This document shows positions 49,201-57,349 of a DNA stretch of 64,000 nt, piece after piece. The notes under the pieces were generated by a model. That model was not told the DNA's origin. It searched no databases and saw only the letters and a program-made list of their open reading frames with translations. The position numbers were made by a program, and so were the translations under genes. Each line of letters begins with the position of its first letter. Position 1 is the stretch's first letter. The stretch comes from Gambelia wislizenii (taxonomy: Eukaryota > Chordata > Lepidosauria > Squamata > Crotaphytidae), in NCBI GenBank assembly GCA_030847615.1, contig JAUMIR010000005.1, positions 106,483,116 through 106,547,115 on the forward strand, read 5' to 3'.

Positions 49201-52200
49201 TAAAGCTCTGGAGTGCAATTGTTTTAAAAGGCTGCCCACCCCATCTAAACTCCACACAATGTCTTGATTTCTAGTCTGCCTGTTAGCCATAATGGTTCTC
49301 AAGGTTGTTAAAACGAGTGAAATCTTTATTGAGTTGCAACTCAATTGATGCAACAAAGAAGCATAAATGTAACATCAGAACTCTGTAAGCCATGTCAAAG
49401 AAGCCCATTTTGTAGCTTCTACCATATGCCAATCACTTCCAAAAACTGGGGCAAACCAGTATGGAAAAGGAGCTGCTCCATGACCTCCTATAGTGCTTTC
49501 ATATCACTTCTGGCATTAGTTTCATGGCACAGGTAGGAGATGCACCACAACAGTTCCCACATCATAACAGCATTGAATGCCATATACAGTACCAGTTGAA
49601 CTCCTATTAGATTGCTTCACTTTGAAATCTGTCACTGAAAGCACAGTCATTTTAGACGCCCATGGGATAAGCTAAGGGAGAATTTTTCACATCACAATGC
49701 AGGCAGGTAAACTGATCTATTATCATTGTAATATCTGCAATGTATTTTATCTGTGTCGTACTTGAAAAAGATCTGAAGATGCAAACTCAGGGAAATGGTA
49801 TAGGAAAAGAAAGGAGTTATGTCCTCAATTTATCCAACTAGAATAAAGTTACAGTTGGCCCTCTGTATCCATGGGGTTTGCATCCACAGATATATATATA
49901 TATATATATATATATATGGTGGGGTGGGGGTTGCATTAAAACCAATATAGGACCAAATCAGAAAATTAAGTAACTAACACTGGATACTGGTGTAACAATG
50001 AACAACTGCCAACAAACTGTTAAAGTTAAAAATGTTTAAATTCAAACAGTCATTGTTGTTCCAGTAAAAGAGTTGGAAAATAGTAATAGCCAGACTTTAA
50101 AAAAAATATGAATAATCCGTTTTTTAAAAAGGAGGGTTTTTTTAAAAGTCATTTGGTTTAAACCATGGTTTAAATCCTGGTTTGTTTGCTTTTGGCAATT
50201 GCTGCCTATTTCTTAATTATGGAATGCTAGCCGCTCATTATTCCTTAACCTGGAAGGAGTTTCCACATCCTACCCTATTACTCAGCATTGTTATTATGCT
50301 GGTGGTCGTTATTCATTTATATTCCACCCTTTCCCCAATAATGGGACTCAAAGTAACTTACAAATTCTAAAAACCAGTACAGATTAAAAACCATACAAGA
50401 CCATTAGAGGCCTGTCTTCAATAATTAAAAATAGTTTCTTGTTAAAGCTGTAAGAGGAGAGACAGTAAGGTGCTAAATCATGAAAAGGTAATTTCTTGTT
50501 ATTTTTTAAAGAAAAGTCACTGTACAAAGAAAGGATTGTGATGGTCATACATGCCTACAATAAGACAGTTTCCTCTTCTAACTTGCCATCACGAGTGCTT
50601 CATAAAGGAATTGTGTTAAATACGTGCAAAAATGCCTGAACATCCAATCATGCAGCTCTTATTAGCAGAGTACTTTACAAAAAAGGATCTACAGTACTCT
50701 GAATATGAATGTGTAATAGCTAGAGTTCAGAGAAAGTGGTGGTTTGTTAAGAGGGGTGTGTGTGTTAAAATGGTGAGGGGAGGCCCTCTCTGTTATTCAA
50801 TCCATGAGCCACTTGTACTTAGAGTATCCCACTCATTACTGGGCATAGAGAGGGAAAGGAGGAGGGAAATAATACTAGCATTTGTTTAAAATAGAATGCT
50901 CCAAGTGCTTCACATACATCATCTCTATAATTCTAAAAATGAATAATAAGGCAGGAAAGTCAACACTATTCATATGTTGCAGATTGGGTGGATGAGTTGA
51001 GGCTCATAGTGGCCTCTGCAAAGTACTTGTTAAGCTTGTGCCCAAAAGCCAGTTTGGTATTCACTAGGACTAGGGTTTCTCAACAGTCGTCTGGCTGTTA
51101 TAAAATGTTTTTCCCAAATGATTCATTTAGCTTCATATTTTACCTCCTTTGGGGACTCAGAAAAACATTTCATTTGTGAAATGAGATCTGAGCCAATGTG
51201 GAGTCAAACATAATAGTTTCATTTATTTGTTTTTGCTCACTAGTGATTTCTAAAATGGATTTTGTTAGTGTTTTCCCCCACCCCTATTGGTTGTGGCATA
51301 TAGATTTTGCAAATATACATATACATATATCTGCTGCCATCACATTTGTTTGGCCTTGAGATAAGATTTGGACCAAAGATTTCCAGCTGGTACTTTTAAC
51401 AACTAAAAAGAGCTGATGATTCAAAGAACAGAGGAAAGAAAGTATAGTCAGAGAGAATGACATTCATTAAGTACACATTGTTTGTCCCAGAATCCTACTC
51501 TCTTCCTTTTCTCAGGATAATGAGGAATGAATGGAAGACACTGGTTTCTTTTGCAATTAACACAAGACCACTGGTCAATAAGAGCAGTCATTCTCATTAA
51601 TGTCTGGGTCAGGCTAGTCTTGTAGTATTTTACTGAATCCTGAAACAATGCAACTAGCTTTTGCCTAGATGTTCTAGGCAGGTGCTGTGTTCATCCAAGG
51701 ACTGAAATTCACATGTGTACCAGCTTGTAAACTTGGGTCCTTCATTTTGTAATAGTAAAGACAGCACTACACTGCTTATCAGAATGGTGACCTTAGCTGA
51801 AATTTACTTTACGTTTTGTAACCATCTTCTGATATGAAATCAAGGTTGCATGCACTCTGAACTGCAAAATGAAGCGCATGTATGAAATACAGTGTTTTAA
51901 AATGGGATTACTATTTAGTTCCAGAATTAATCACTTAATGATTTTCTTGCACTTTGTACTCAAATCTCAATTACGCACACTTGAAAGGTTCAAATAATTA
52001 TTGAAGGACAAGACCTAGTGCAGTGTAGTAGTTTGAGTGTTGGATTGGGCTCTGGGAGACCAGGATTCAAAACAACACTCAGCCATGGAAACTCATTGAG
52101 TTTCATGAGCAAGTCCATGAGTCGAGAAAACGCTGTGATAGGTTCCCCTTAGGATGGCTGTAAATCAGAAAAAAAACTTGAAGGCACACAACAGCAATAA

Positions 52201-54765
52201 TGACAACAGCCTCTACGACAGGTACTTTAGTAAACAAAGCCTCTGTTTTCACTTTTTCATAAAGAAAGGAGTCATTCTGACACAGGAGTAATTAAGAGGC
52301 ACCTGGGTGCCAGCAGAGTAGAAAAATAAATACCAAGACCGAATGAGTGGATTAAACAGTGCTACTCCTATCAGGCTATGCTAACATGAGGAAGAAACAT
52401 TGGCGGTAGGGAAGGAAGTAGGATATGCTGAAATAGTTGTATTAATTGCAAGATGTAGGCCATTCCAGCAATTATCCACCCACTCTGTGTAAGATGTTTT
52501 CCCCTGCCTTTCCATGTGACTTTCATTTAAACATTCAGCGGAAGATCTGGGGCTGATTCCAAACAAAATTTGCCACCCTTAGAATCCTCTGCAATTGCCA
52601 TGAGAAGCTAGTCATAAATGATTTAGGGTCTAAATCCAGCTGCAAGTCTCACTAGAGCTGATTCACTGAATGATGGTAAGTCAACACTTATGTAAATCCC
52701 ACTGATTCAATAGGTTTACTCTAGTTAGGATTGCAATTGATTTTAGGCCTGGAACTCCACTGAATTCCGCTGGAACTAAATATGACTAATTTAGTCTAGA
52801 TCCAGCATATACAAACCAAAATGTCTAGTGATGAACAACTTTTCTGGCAAGTGGCCAGTTGGCTTGCAAGTAAAAGACAGTGACACGTTTCTGCATACTC
52901 CTGTATCCTATCAGCTCTAACAGCCAGGGGCAGTGGGAGAGACACAAAAAGAAATGCGGGAATGTTGTGTTAAAGAAATAAATATATCTGAATAAAACCT
53001 GAACTATAGTAAAAATATTAGATTAAAAGACAGCAATACAAAAGTGTGGGGCACACCAAAAGCATTAAAGTGCTGCCTTTAGGCTCTGCTACTTCCAACT
53101 ATGGCTAAGGTTCTAAACCTACTTACCGTTAAGTGATGAATCTCACCAGACTTAATGGGTAAGACTTATTCAGAAACATGCACACAACTTATTCAGAAAC
53201 ATGCACACAACAATGGTTTACGGCTCCCAGGCCAGTGGAGTGGTGACTCTGCTCCAGGTATTAAGTTAAACTTTAAAGGAGCTATTCATGGTGCTGAAAC
53301 CTACACCCACATAGTTTCAGGCACCTTTGACATTTGAACTAAAAGCCAGAACAGCTTCACAGGTCCACTGACATGGAAGCCACCTGCCACTGCTGTGTGC
53401 ACAGGACTGCATTGGGCATAAAAGTGACTCAAGGTAATGGTACTGAGTAAGAGCGCAGGAAAAGGTGTGGCCTTATTGAATGCCATGGGGTTCACTTTTG
53501 AATTGACTTGTATAGGACTACGCTTGACAGGTCTGAGCTGGGATCCCAAACATCTATGGGCCATGGCTTACCTGGATGAGCCTAGACTGAAAACAGAGGG
53601 GCCAGATGCAAAAAGAGATCAGGGTTGAATCCACACTACACAAATAATTCAGTTTTTAACTGGATTATTTGCCATGGCTCCTTCTCATGGAAGTCTGGGA
53701 TTTGTAGTTTGGGGAGGCACCAGCACACTTTGGCAGAGCAGGCTAAAGACCTTGTTCACAGGATTCAATTGGAAGGAACCATTGCAAATAACCCAGTGTC
53801 AACCTGGAGTATTTGTGTAGTGTGGATCCAGCCCTGGTTTTGTCCTGCACATTTGACAGCTGTGAAGAACAAGAGATTTCCTTGGCTGTAGCTTACTGGC
53901 AAACAGCACTTGCTAACCATCCCTCTTCCACAACTATTGACATTGTGTGAACACTGCTTTCTTTTGTATTTGGTCATCCAACCTGTAAAGTACAATCAGG
54001 ATGATCCCACACTGTCCAGGCCCTTTACAGGACTGTGAGTGAGAATGACCCAGACAGTGTGTGTGCGATGCGCTTCCATATCCCACAAATGCTCTCAGGT
54101 CGCCGCTTAATGGGAGCCAGGCGAGGAAGGAGCCACACCAGTGGTTCTTCACCTGTGGTCCAGGGACCCTCAAGGGGGCTTCAATGTCCTCACAGGGGGG
54201 TCTGCGGAAAGTAGACTACTCAGCCCACTTAACAGAAGCCAAGGCAAAGGCTGGCTGGCTGGGCCTGTGCATTGCCATTCAATCTGCTCCAACCACACAT
54301 TTGCAGGAAGAAGCAGGAGAAAAGTCTCCCTTCCCCTCCAGTGCATCTGAGGGAAGGGTTAATGGAGGGTGTAACTGTATTATTACAGTTCTCCCTCCGT
54401 ATCCACGGATTTGGTATTTATGGATTTAAGTATTCACAGCTTGAAAATATTCTTAAAAAATAATAATCCACAAAGCAAACCTTGATTTTGCCATTTTATA
54501 TAAGGGACACCATTTTGCTATGCCATTGCATATAAATGGGACTTGAGTATTCACGGATTTGGGTATCCACGGGGGGGGGTCCTGGAACCAAACCCCAGTG
54601 AATATGAAGGAACAACTATTATTATTATTATTAGGGTTTAAAATCTTGACTTAAGTCTTGGGGGCCCACAGCAACAAAAGATATTTAAAGGGGGTCCCTG
54701 GTAAAGAAAAGCTGGAGAGCCACTGAGCTACACTGCAGGGGAGGCGGCCAGGAAGGAAAGCGAGA

Positions 54766-54801
<36 letters not shown>

Positions 54802-54961
54802 CTCTCTCTCGCCCTTTTCGGTCCCTTCGCCCTCCTCCATCTCCTCTGCTCCCTGCGTGGCTCCTTTAAATGCTTCCCCGCCGGCCTCTCACCTGGTCCC
54901 AGAGCAGCCACTGAGCAGCCGCTGCTCCGGCCCGCTTGGCTTCCTCGGCTGACGCAGCCAT
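31177..54961 (-). CDS. PGM2: PGM2, phosphoglucomutase 2 / phosphopentomutase (complete gene, 14 coding exons)
   Basis: PGM2 is a cytosolic alpha-D-phosphohexomutase that mainly interconverts ribose-1-phosphate (and deoxyribose-1-phosphate) with the 5-phosphate, feeding nucleoside breakdown into central metabolism, and has weaker glucose-phosphate mutase activity. Joining 14 exons gives 1827 bp, 608 residues plus TAA; human PGM2 has 612, the difference lying in the variable N-terminus. Key motifs by residue: active-site phosphoserine loop TASHNP with Ser161; metal loop DPDADR at 318-323; sugar-binding loop FEEAIG at 419-424; phosphate-binding loop RTSGTEPK at 554-561. All introns are GT-AG and phases agree throughout; no stop or frameshift was found. 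Intron 1 is about 6.5 kb. The closely related PGM2L1 is less likely because the sequence follows PGM2 almost residue for residue and TBC1D1 is the neighbour, as in human. The promoter is a CpG island. No clear poly(A) signal was identified for the 3' UTR. Confidence 0.97.
31555..31865 (-). mobile_element. BovB (RTE) LINE fragment
   Basis: In PGM2 intron 13. Text gtcaactttgacttacggtgaatgagagacctccaag ... ctcaggtcttttaaactcagggttgtggcttcc ... atcatgtcatctcatgatatgtccaaagtac is the complement of the BovB 3' region found widely in squamates. No intact frame. Confidence 0.75.
32010..32190. mobile_element. hAT-type MITE fragment
   Basis: In PGM2 intron 13. Tattcaaagtggttgcctg and agtgccagtccatgaccc pair with the inverse copy at 23520-23705. 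Confidence 0.5.
32467..32600 (-). CDS. PGM2: PGM2 exon 13 (residues 531-574), phosphate-binding loop
   Basis: Acceptor GGTTTAG|GTGCTC, donor GAACAG|GTACTG, 134 bp. Encodes [18 protein letters not shown], then [20 protein letters not shown] and [14 protein letters not shown] binds the substrate's distal phosphate. Confidence 0.97.
32825..33050. repeat. Unclassified 'ttttgtgcaa / tgcacag' repeat family
   Basis: In PGM2 intron 12. Irregular internal repetition of short words such as ttttgtgcaa, cagaaaataattg and ggcttttatgcaactt. Similar texture recurs at 42005-42180, 42940-43040 and 48605-48830, always in PGM2 introns. I do not recognise the family. Confidence 0.5.
33466..33522. mobile_element. 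Tigger-like terminus
   Basis: cacttttgcaggggtcctgtgcctctaaccccag ends in gtgtagcgacaactg and TA at 33523-33524. A possible opposite end lies near 33163 (actgtacaactggg), but the interior is not matched to other copies. Confidence 0.45.
33590..33725 (-). mobile_element. tRNA-derived SINE fragment
   Basis: gagatttgaacttgagtctttcaagtccaagtcttgc followed by cgccactatgccacactaac is the complement of a tRNA-like promoter head (A and B boxes). The body is missing. Confidence 0.55.
34201..34390 (-). CDS. PGM2: PGM2 exon 12 (residues 467-530)
   Basis: Acceptor GTTGACAG|GTATGG, donor AAAGCT|GTAAGT, 190 bp. Encodes [33 protein letters not shown] and [17 protein letters not shown]. Confidence 0.96.
34475..34604 (-). 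CDS. PGM2: PGM2 exon 11 (residues 424-466)
   Basis: Acceptor CTTTTCAG|GATATA, donor AATGA|GTGAGT, 130 bp. Encodes [18 protein letters not shown] and [12 protein letters not shown]; the Glu467 codon is split GA/G. A donor one base later would break the frame. Confidence 0.94.
34687..35065 (+). mobile_element. hAT non-autonomous transposon (copy without nested insertion)
   Basis: In PGM2 intron 10. Ends cagtggttcttaacctgtgg and ggttaagagccactg. The interior has the same order of markers as the other three copies, but at the shared insertion spot it holds only a (TTG)n run (34956-34978). The flanking 8-mers do not match, so the target duplication has decayed or the boundary has changed. Confidence 0.85.
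35278..35512. mobile_element. Tigger-like MITE, family A (complete)
   Basis: In PGM2 intron 10. TA at 35276-35277 and 35513-35514. Ends CAGTTGTCCCACCGTATCC and GAATATGAAGGGACAACTG. Inverse orientation to the copy at 20003. Confidence 0.9.
36222..36315 (-). CDS. PGM2: PGM2 exon 10 (residues 393-423), sugar-specificity loop
   Basis: Acceptor CCCTACAG|GAAACA, donor GCTATTG|GTAATA, 94 bp. Encodes [20 protein letters not shown] and [11 protein letters not shown]; the FEEAIG loop determines sugar binding. Gly424 is split G/GA. Confidence 0.97.
36412..36592 (-). CDS. PGM2: PGM2 exon 9 (residues 332-392)
   Basis: Acceptor CTTACCCAG|TGGTGA, donor TTTGAG|GTAAGC, 181 bp. Encodes [37 protein letters not shown] and LKEGFHFE. 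Confidence 0.97.
36683..36899. mobile_element. Penelope-like element, miniature head-to-head palindrome with 13 bp target duplication
   Basis: In PGM2 intron 8. Flanked by AGAAATCATATTG at 36670-36682 and 36900-36912. Arms of about 95 bp starting at 36712 fold back around a centre near 36806 (ggcatcttttctgaagatgcc). Both outer ends carry the PLE 3' terminus (ccttggtttttccccaggctg). The left arm has an extra 29 bases (tgaagttgaaggctttcatgg). Confidence 0.9.
37200..38210. other. PGM2 intron 8, nothing recognised
   Basis: No repeat or coding feature could be assigned in the stretch after the PLE palindrome. Confidence 0.4.
38418..38515 (-). CDS. PGM2: PGM2 exon 8 (residues 300-331), metal-binding loop
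   Basis: Acceptor CCCCTAG|ACTCTG, donor GAAAG|GTATGT, 98 bp. Contains [19 protein letters not shown]; Asp318, Asp320 and Asp322 are the Mg2+ ligands of the family. Ser332 is split AG/T. Confidence 0.97.
38964..39153 (-). CDS. PGM2: PGM2 exon 7 (residues 236-299)
   Basis: Acceptor AATTTCAG|GAACAT, donor GTACTG|GTAAAC, 190 bp. Encodes [38 protein letters not shown] and GKGVL. The HTSVHGVG motif of the family is intact. Confidence 0.96.
39944..40137 (-). CDS. PGM2: PGM2 exon 6 (residues 172-236)
   Basis: Acceptor TTTTTTAG|GTTTAT, donor TTCACAG|GTAAAT, 194 bp. Encodes [31 protein letters not shown] and ends [12 protein letters not shown]. Arg236 is split AG/G. Confidence 0.96.
40380..40463 (-). 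CDS. PGM2: PGM2 exon 5 (residues 144-171), phosphoserine loop
   Basis: Acceptor TCCATAG|CCCTAT, donor TACAAG|GTATTC, 84 bp, phase 0. Holds [18 protein letters not shown]; Ser161 is the residue phosphorylated during the mutase cycle. Confidence 0.97.
41028..41145. mobile_element. Palindromic hAT-type MITE
   Basis: In PGM2 intron 4. tgtggccctccagatgttcttggactgcag on the left and ggtaacatctagaaggccaca on the right; same family as 4443-4562. Confidence 0.7.
41694..41778 (-). CDS. PGM2: PGM2 exon 4 (residues 115-143)
   Basis: Acceptor GCCAACAG|ATTTGC, donor TTCGTG|GTAGGT. Encodes [19 protein letters not shown] and SITPTPFV. 85 bp. Confidence 0.95.
42005..42180. repeat. Unclassified 'tgcacag' repeat, second copy
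   Basis: In PGM2 intron 3. ctgcacagaatatgctgtag, attttgcacagcattcac, gaaaacagcattttctacat and ttttctgcacagataatg recur with irregular 25-35 base spacing. Related to 32825-33050. Confidence 0.5.
43075..43360 (-). mobile_element. LINE 3' tail fragment
   Basis: In PGM2 intron 3. A (TTA)n-like run followed by ccaaaaactgattgagacaagatagcttacaaatt and A-rich sequence, the complement of a LINE tail (gtaagctatcttgtctcaatc). Confidence 0.5.
43363..43602 (-). mobile_element. Sauria-type SINE
   Basis: In PGM2 intron 3, on the minus strand. Complement of the family tail (cttgttgtgtctttaagttgcttccgac), body (gagagagtgtgacttgccc) and head (ccactacaccactctggct). Near full length. Confidence 0.92.
43610..44700. 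other. PGM2 intron 3, nothing recognised
   Basis: A short stretch after the SINE (ccttttaaaagccttccccttt) could be a LINE remnant; otherwise no assignment. Confidence 0.35.
44710..44816 (-). CDS. PGM2: PGM2 exon 3 (residues 80-115)
   Basis: Acceptor GTTTCTAG|GGATTC, donor AAAAG|GTATAC. Encodes [17 protein letters not shown] and [14 protein letters not shown]. 107 bp; the Arg115 codon is split AG/A. Confidence 0.95.
45715..45993. mobile_element. Foldback MITE, arms of about 130 bp
   Basis: In PGM2 intron 2. Ends ggagattttcacatgg and ccatgtgaaaatctcc are exact complements. The arms continue with cttccatttcccttccactattttttactaacgaaa mirrored by tttgttagtaaaaaattgtgg and ggaagggaaatggaagg. The right arm carries some insertions. 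Purine bias leaves open frames on both strands that are not genes. Confidence 0.88.
46185..46515 (+). mobile_element. Possible LINE C-terminal fragment
   Basis: In PGM2 intron 2. A plus-strand frame contains [20 protein letters not shown] and [19 protein letters not shown], resembling the His/Cys segment after the reverse transcriptase of some LINEs. No clade can be assigned and an unrelated chance frame is possible. Confidence 0.35.
46812..47470 (-). mobile_element. CR1 LINE 3' end (C-terminal coding part and tail)
   Basis: In PGM2 intron 2, same orientation as the gene. The frame on the minus strand reads [57 protein letters not shown] and then [12 protein letters not shown], the end of CR1 ORF2. 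The 3' end matches the CR1 tail (complement of cttagaatcacagaattgg). The last residues of the frame run into unrelated sequence. Confidence 0.9.
48005..48172 (+). mobile_element. SINE-like fragment with LINE-type tail
   Basis: In PGM2 intron 2. gcttaatgcagtgtagatgtgtaaatt ... attgtaagccgttctgatagc ... gaagagcggcgtataaatacc has the 3' style of L2/CORE-type SINEs (gtaagccgctctgag... gggcggtataaat). Confidence 0.5.
48250..48417 (-). CDS. PGM2: PGM2 exon 2 (residues 24-79)
   Basis: Acceptor TTTTACAG|AATCCT, donor CTCAG|GTACCA, 56 codons, phase 0 both sides. Carries [20 protein letters not shown] and [10 protein letters not shown], the conserved N-terminal substrate-phosphate region. Confidence 0.97.
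48605..48835. repeat. Unclassified 'ttttgtgcaa' repeat, further copy
   Basis: In PGM2 intron 1. tgtgaaaatttttgtttgcacaaaacattgcattttgtgc and similar phrases, related to 32825-33050 and 42005-42180. Confidence 0.5.
49071..49200. mobile_element. Palindromic hAT-type MITE
   Basis: In PGM2 intron 1. ctatggccctcctgatgttgcctgactacagctg on the left, gttcaacaacattcagagggct on the right. Preceded by a (CA)n run at 49019-49036. Confidence 0.6.
49852..49920. mobile_element. Tigger-like terminus followed by (TA)n microsatellite
   Basis: In PGM2 intron 1. cagttggccctctgtatccatggggtttgc is a family terminus; it breaks into an (AT)n run at 49890-49917. The opposite end is not visible. Confidence 0.6.
50285..50430 (-). 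mobile_element. LINE 3' tail fragment
   Basis: In PGM2 intron 1. ttcatttatattccaccctttccc followed by gactcaaagtaacttacaaatt is the complement of a LINE tail. Confidence 0.5.
50440..52005. other. PGM2 intron 1, nothing recognised
   Basis: No repeat, exon or RNA gene could be supported. Confidence 0.4.
52012..52200 (+). mobile_element. Sauria-type SINE with internal deletion
   Basis: In PGM2 intron 1. Head agtgcagtgtagtagtttgag and tail aaacttgaaggcacacaacagc are present; the central 'cacactctctcag' part is missing. Confidence 0.8.
53625..53845. mobile_element. Palindromic MITE
   Basis: In PGM2 intron 1. Ends gttgaatccacactacacaaat and atttgtgtagtgtggatcca are inverted repeats. The inner arms (gccatggctccttctcatgg, tgggatttgtag) resemble those of the MITE at 13268-13492 only in style. 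Confidence 0.75.
54139..54725 (+). mobile_element. hAT non-autonomous transposon with nested Tigger MITE
   Basis: In PGM2 intron 1, 168 bases from exon 1. Ends cagtggttcttcacctgtgg and ctggagagccactg, flanked by 8-mers AGCCACAC (54131-54138) and AGCTACAC (54726-54733), one mismatch, as expected for a hAT target duplication. A Tigger-like MITE occupies 54386-54617. Confidence 0.9.
54386..54617. mobile_element. Tigger-like MITE, family A, nested in hAT
   Basis: cagttctccctccgtatccacgg to gaatatgaaggaacaact, inserted after a TA in the AT-rich centre of the hAT copy. The right end runs into (ATT)n. Confidence 0.85.
54766..54801. repeat. (GCC)12 trinucleotide repeat in PGM2 intron 1
   Basis: Twelve uninterrupted GCC units on the plus strand, which read GGC in the PGM2 transcript, starting 92 bases past the exon 1 donor. 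Confidence 0.97.
54893..54961 (-). CDS. PGM2: PGM2 exon 1 (residues 1-23)
   Basis: ATG at 54961-54959 with G at -3 and G at +4. Reads [12 protein letters not shown], an alanine stretch, then QWLLWDQ, matching the family's QWLxWD segment. Donor CCAG|GTGAGA, phase 0. It sits inside a CpG island, between two inverted hAT transposons. Confidence 0.93.
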
Positions 54962-55359
54962 TCCTTTCCTCAGCGCGGCCACCAGCCAGCCAGCCAGCGA
55001 GCAAAGCGTGAAGCGAGCAATGAGGTGCTTCCCGGTTGCTGAGGGACGCGCCGGCCGGCCGGCAGGGCTGCAAAGGCTGGGCCCGCCTCTCCGAAAGGCG
55101 GAGGCGCTGACGGAGAAGCCTACGAGCGAGCGGGCAGGCAGAGAGAGAGGGAGGAAGGGAGGGAGAGGGGGCGCGGTGGGGCCGAGCCTTGGCGGGCTTG
55201 GTCAATAGAGAGGCCGCCTCTGAGTGATCATCTATTGCTTAACTCCTTCCCTTCCCCCTTCAACAGGTTCAACACAGCTCCGGGTTGGCTTATTTTAAAA
55301 AATCCTCACAACAACCCTGTGAGGTAAATTAAGCCAAACAGAGCGTACATTGTCTAGTC

Positions 55360-55958
55360 CAGTGGCTCTTCACCTTTTCTTTACCAGGGAGACCCTTTAA
55401 ATATCTTTTGGGACCCCCAAGACTTAACTCAAAATTTAAAACCCTAATTAATAATAATAATAATAAACAAACAGTAACCCCTCCCTATCCATGGATTTGG
55501 TATCCATGGATTTAAGTATTCGCAGCTTGAAAATGTTCTTAAAAAAATAATCCAAAAAGCAAACCTTGATTTTGCCATCTTATATAAGGGACACCATTTT
55601 GCTATGCCATTGCATATAATGGGACTTGAGCATTCATGGATTTTGGCATCCACGGGGGTCCTGGAACGAAACCCCAGCGAATATGAAAGGACAACTGTAC
55701 AATTACACCACTCATGAAACTTTCCCTTAGAGACACTTGGTGGGGGAAACTTTTCTCCCTCTTCTTGCAAGTTTGTGGCTGGAGCGGATTGAATGGCAAT
55801 GCACAGGCCAAGCCAGCCAGCCTTTGCCTTGGCTCCTGTCATGTGGCTGCTCCATTGCAGCGAGGAGGTGGGCTGAGCAGCCTTCAAGTGTTTGCAGAGC
55901 CCCTGTGAGGACGTTGCGGCCCCCTAGGGTTCCCCAGACCACAGGTTAAGAGCCACTG
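55360..55958 (-). mobile_element. hAT non-autonomous transposon with nested Tigger MITE, inverse orientation
   Basis: Upstream of PGM2. Ends cagtggctcttcacc and aggttaagagccactg, with a perfect 8 bp target duplication GTCTAGTC at 55352-55359 and 55959-55966. It is the inverse of the copy at 54139-54725. A Tigger-like MITE occupies 55472-55697. Confidence 0.95.
55472..55697. mobile_element. Tigger-like MITE, family A, nested in hAT
   Basis: cagtaacccctccctatccatgg to gaatatgaaaggacaactg, followed by TA at 55698-55699. Same genomic orientation as 54386-54617 although the two host hAT copies are inverted. Confidence 0.88.
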
Positions 55959-56363
55959 GTCTAGTCTCAACCTGGCTGTCTCTCTTACTACACGGGCTCC
56001 ATGATGGTCCTAAAGCAACATTTAGGGGTCCCAGATCTCATTTGTCTTTACAGTCAGCGAAAAGAGGGTGATTTTCAAGGGCAGTGTAGTGGTGTTGGTG
56101 GAGAATAGAATTGGCCTGGGGGATGCAGCTAGACATCTGATGGATTTGGGAAGAGATTTTATAGGACTTGTCGCCCTAAAGAAAGACCAAGGTGGGTAAA
56201 GAAGGGGTGGGGCATCTTGCAAAAACTCTATAAAGAAGGGCCAGGAGATATTATGGATAAGGACGGTTGGCTGCTTGCGCTGAGATTGTTGGCAGTCTCC
56301 TAGAGATCCTGAGGTGAAAGGTGAAACCTTGAGATAATTGGACAGAAGCAACATTACAGAGTA

Positions 56364-56576
56364 CAGGTTGACCCCTGTATCCATGGGGATATATTCCAAG
56401 ACCCCCGTGGATACCTGACACTGTGGATAATAGGGAACCCTATTATTTTAAATGAGACAAATGCTGGAGGTTGACCATAGAATTGCATTGGAGGACCTAA
56501 AAATGCCTAGAGATGACACATTTTTTCAGAAGTAGATAAGTGAAGCCGTGGATCCATGGATACAGGGGTCGACCTG
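56364..56576. mobile_element. Tigger-like MITE, family B (complete)
   Basis: TA at 56362-56363 and 56577-56578. Termini CAGGTTGACCCCTGTATCC and GGATACAGGGGTCGACCTG are near-perfect inverted repeats. The body differs from family A. Confidence 0.85.
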
Positions 56577-56579
56577 TAG

Positions 56580-57318
56580 TTGTGTCAGCAGAAGGCACGG
56601 AAGGGAGGGTGTACTCAAAAGTGTAAAAAGAAGTAACATGATGGAGGCAGAAAGTTAGACTATATCAATGATTCACAATCACCATTCTTTTCTTTAGTAG
56701 CTTTATTTAATGCATTTTAAAATGCTATGTCAAATGAAAATAAACCCTCATGACAGCCCAGCAGTTACTGTATCAGGGGAAAAAAAGAATGACATGGCAT
56801 TATTAATTCTTGCTCAAGCCTATCCAAATCAGTCATTCCTTTTCAAACTATTTTTTGTTACCATTCTGGAATTATAATATCTGCATTTTCATCATTAACG
56901 TATTGAAGAAATGGATACCAGCTTGAATAAAATGCATCTGATTTAGGCTTTCAAAATAAAATGATTTGGGACATTTTTTGCCTATGAAACCAGATAATTT
57001 GGTACCATACAGATAGTGAATAACCATTTTTCTGCCCTTGGGTTATTGCTAGCTGGGCTGCTGCTTGTTTATATTTTTGTATCTGAGAATTGTGGTTATG
57101 TGGATCATGCTGTCATCAAATATAATTTGCAGATAGAAATATATATACAAGATACATATCTCCATAGAAGCCAACTCTAAGTAGCTGTAAATGCTCCTTA
57201 ATTGAATAGTAATTGTAAATATATTTCACATAAGGTTCATAATGAACAGTCAACAGGGATGCTTTTAGTCTTTTTAAATATGTACTTAGGTGTTGTTCTA
57301 GGTTTGGTTTGGTTTATA

Positions 57319-57349
<31 letters not shown>

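Larger units (their letters stand above)
54730..55210 (-). promoter_or_regulatory. PGM2: PGM2 CpG island and promoter
   Basis: High GC and CpG content surrounding exon 1 (54893-54961) and extending upstream to about 55210. No TATA box is obvious, in keeping with a housekeeping CpG promoter. Upstream on the minus strand are purine/pyrimidine-skewed blocks and ggccggcc-type motifs. The transcription start cannot be fixed from sequence alone. Confidence 0.8.

Noticed and set aside
54651..55205. 184-codon frame on the minus strand over the PGM2 promoter.
   Set aside because: It is out of frame with the recognised exon 1 and rich in CpG-driven Arg/Ala/Pro; no homology seen.
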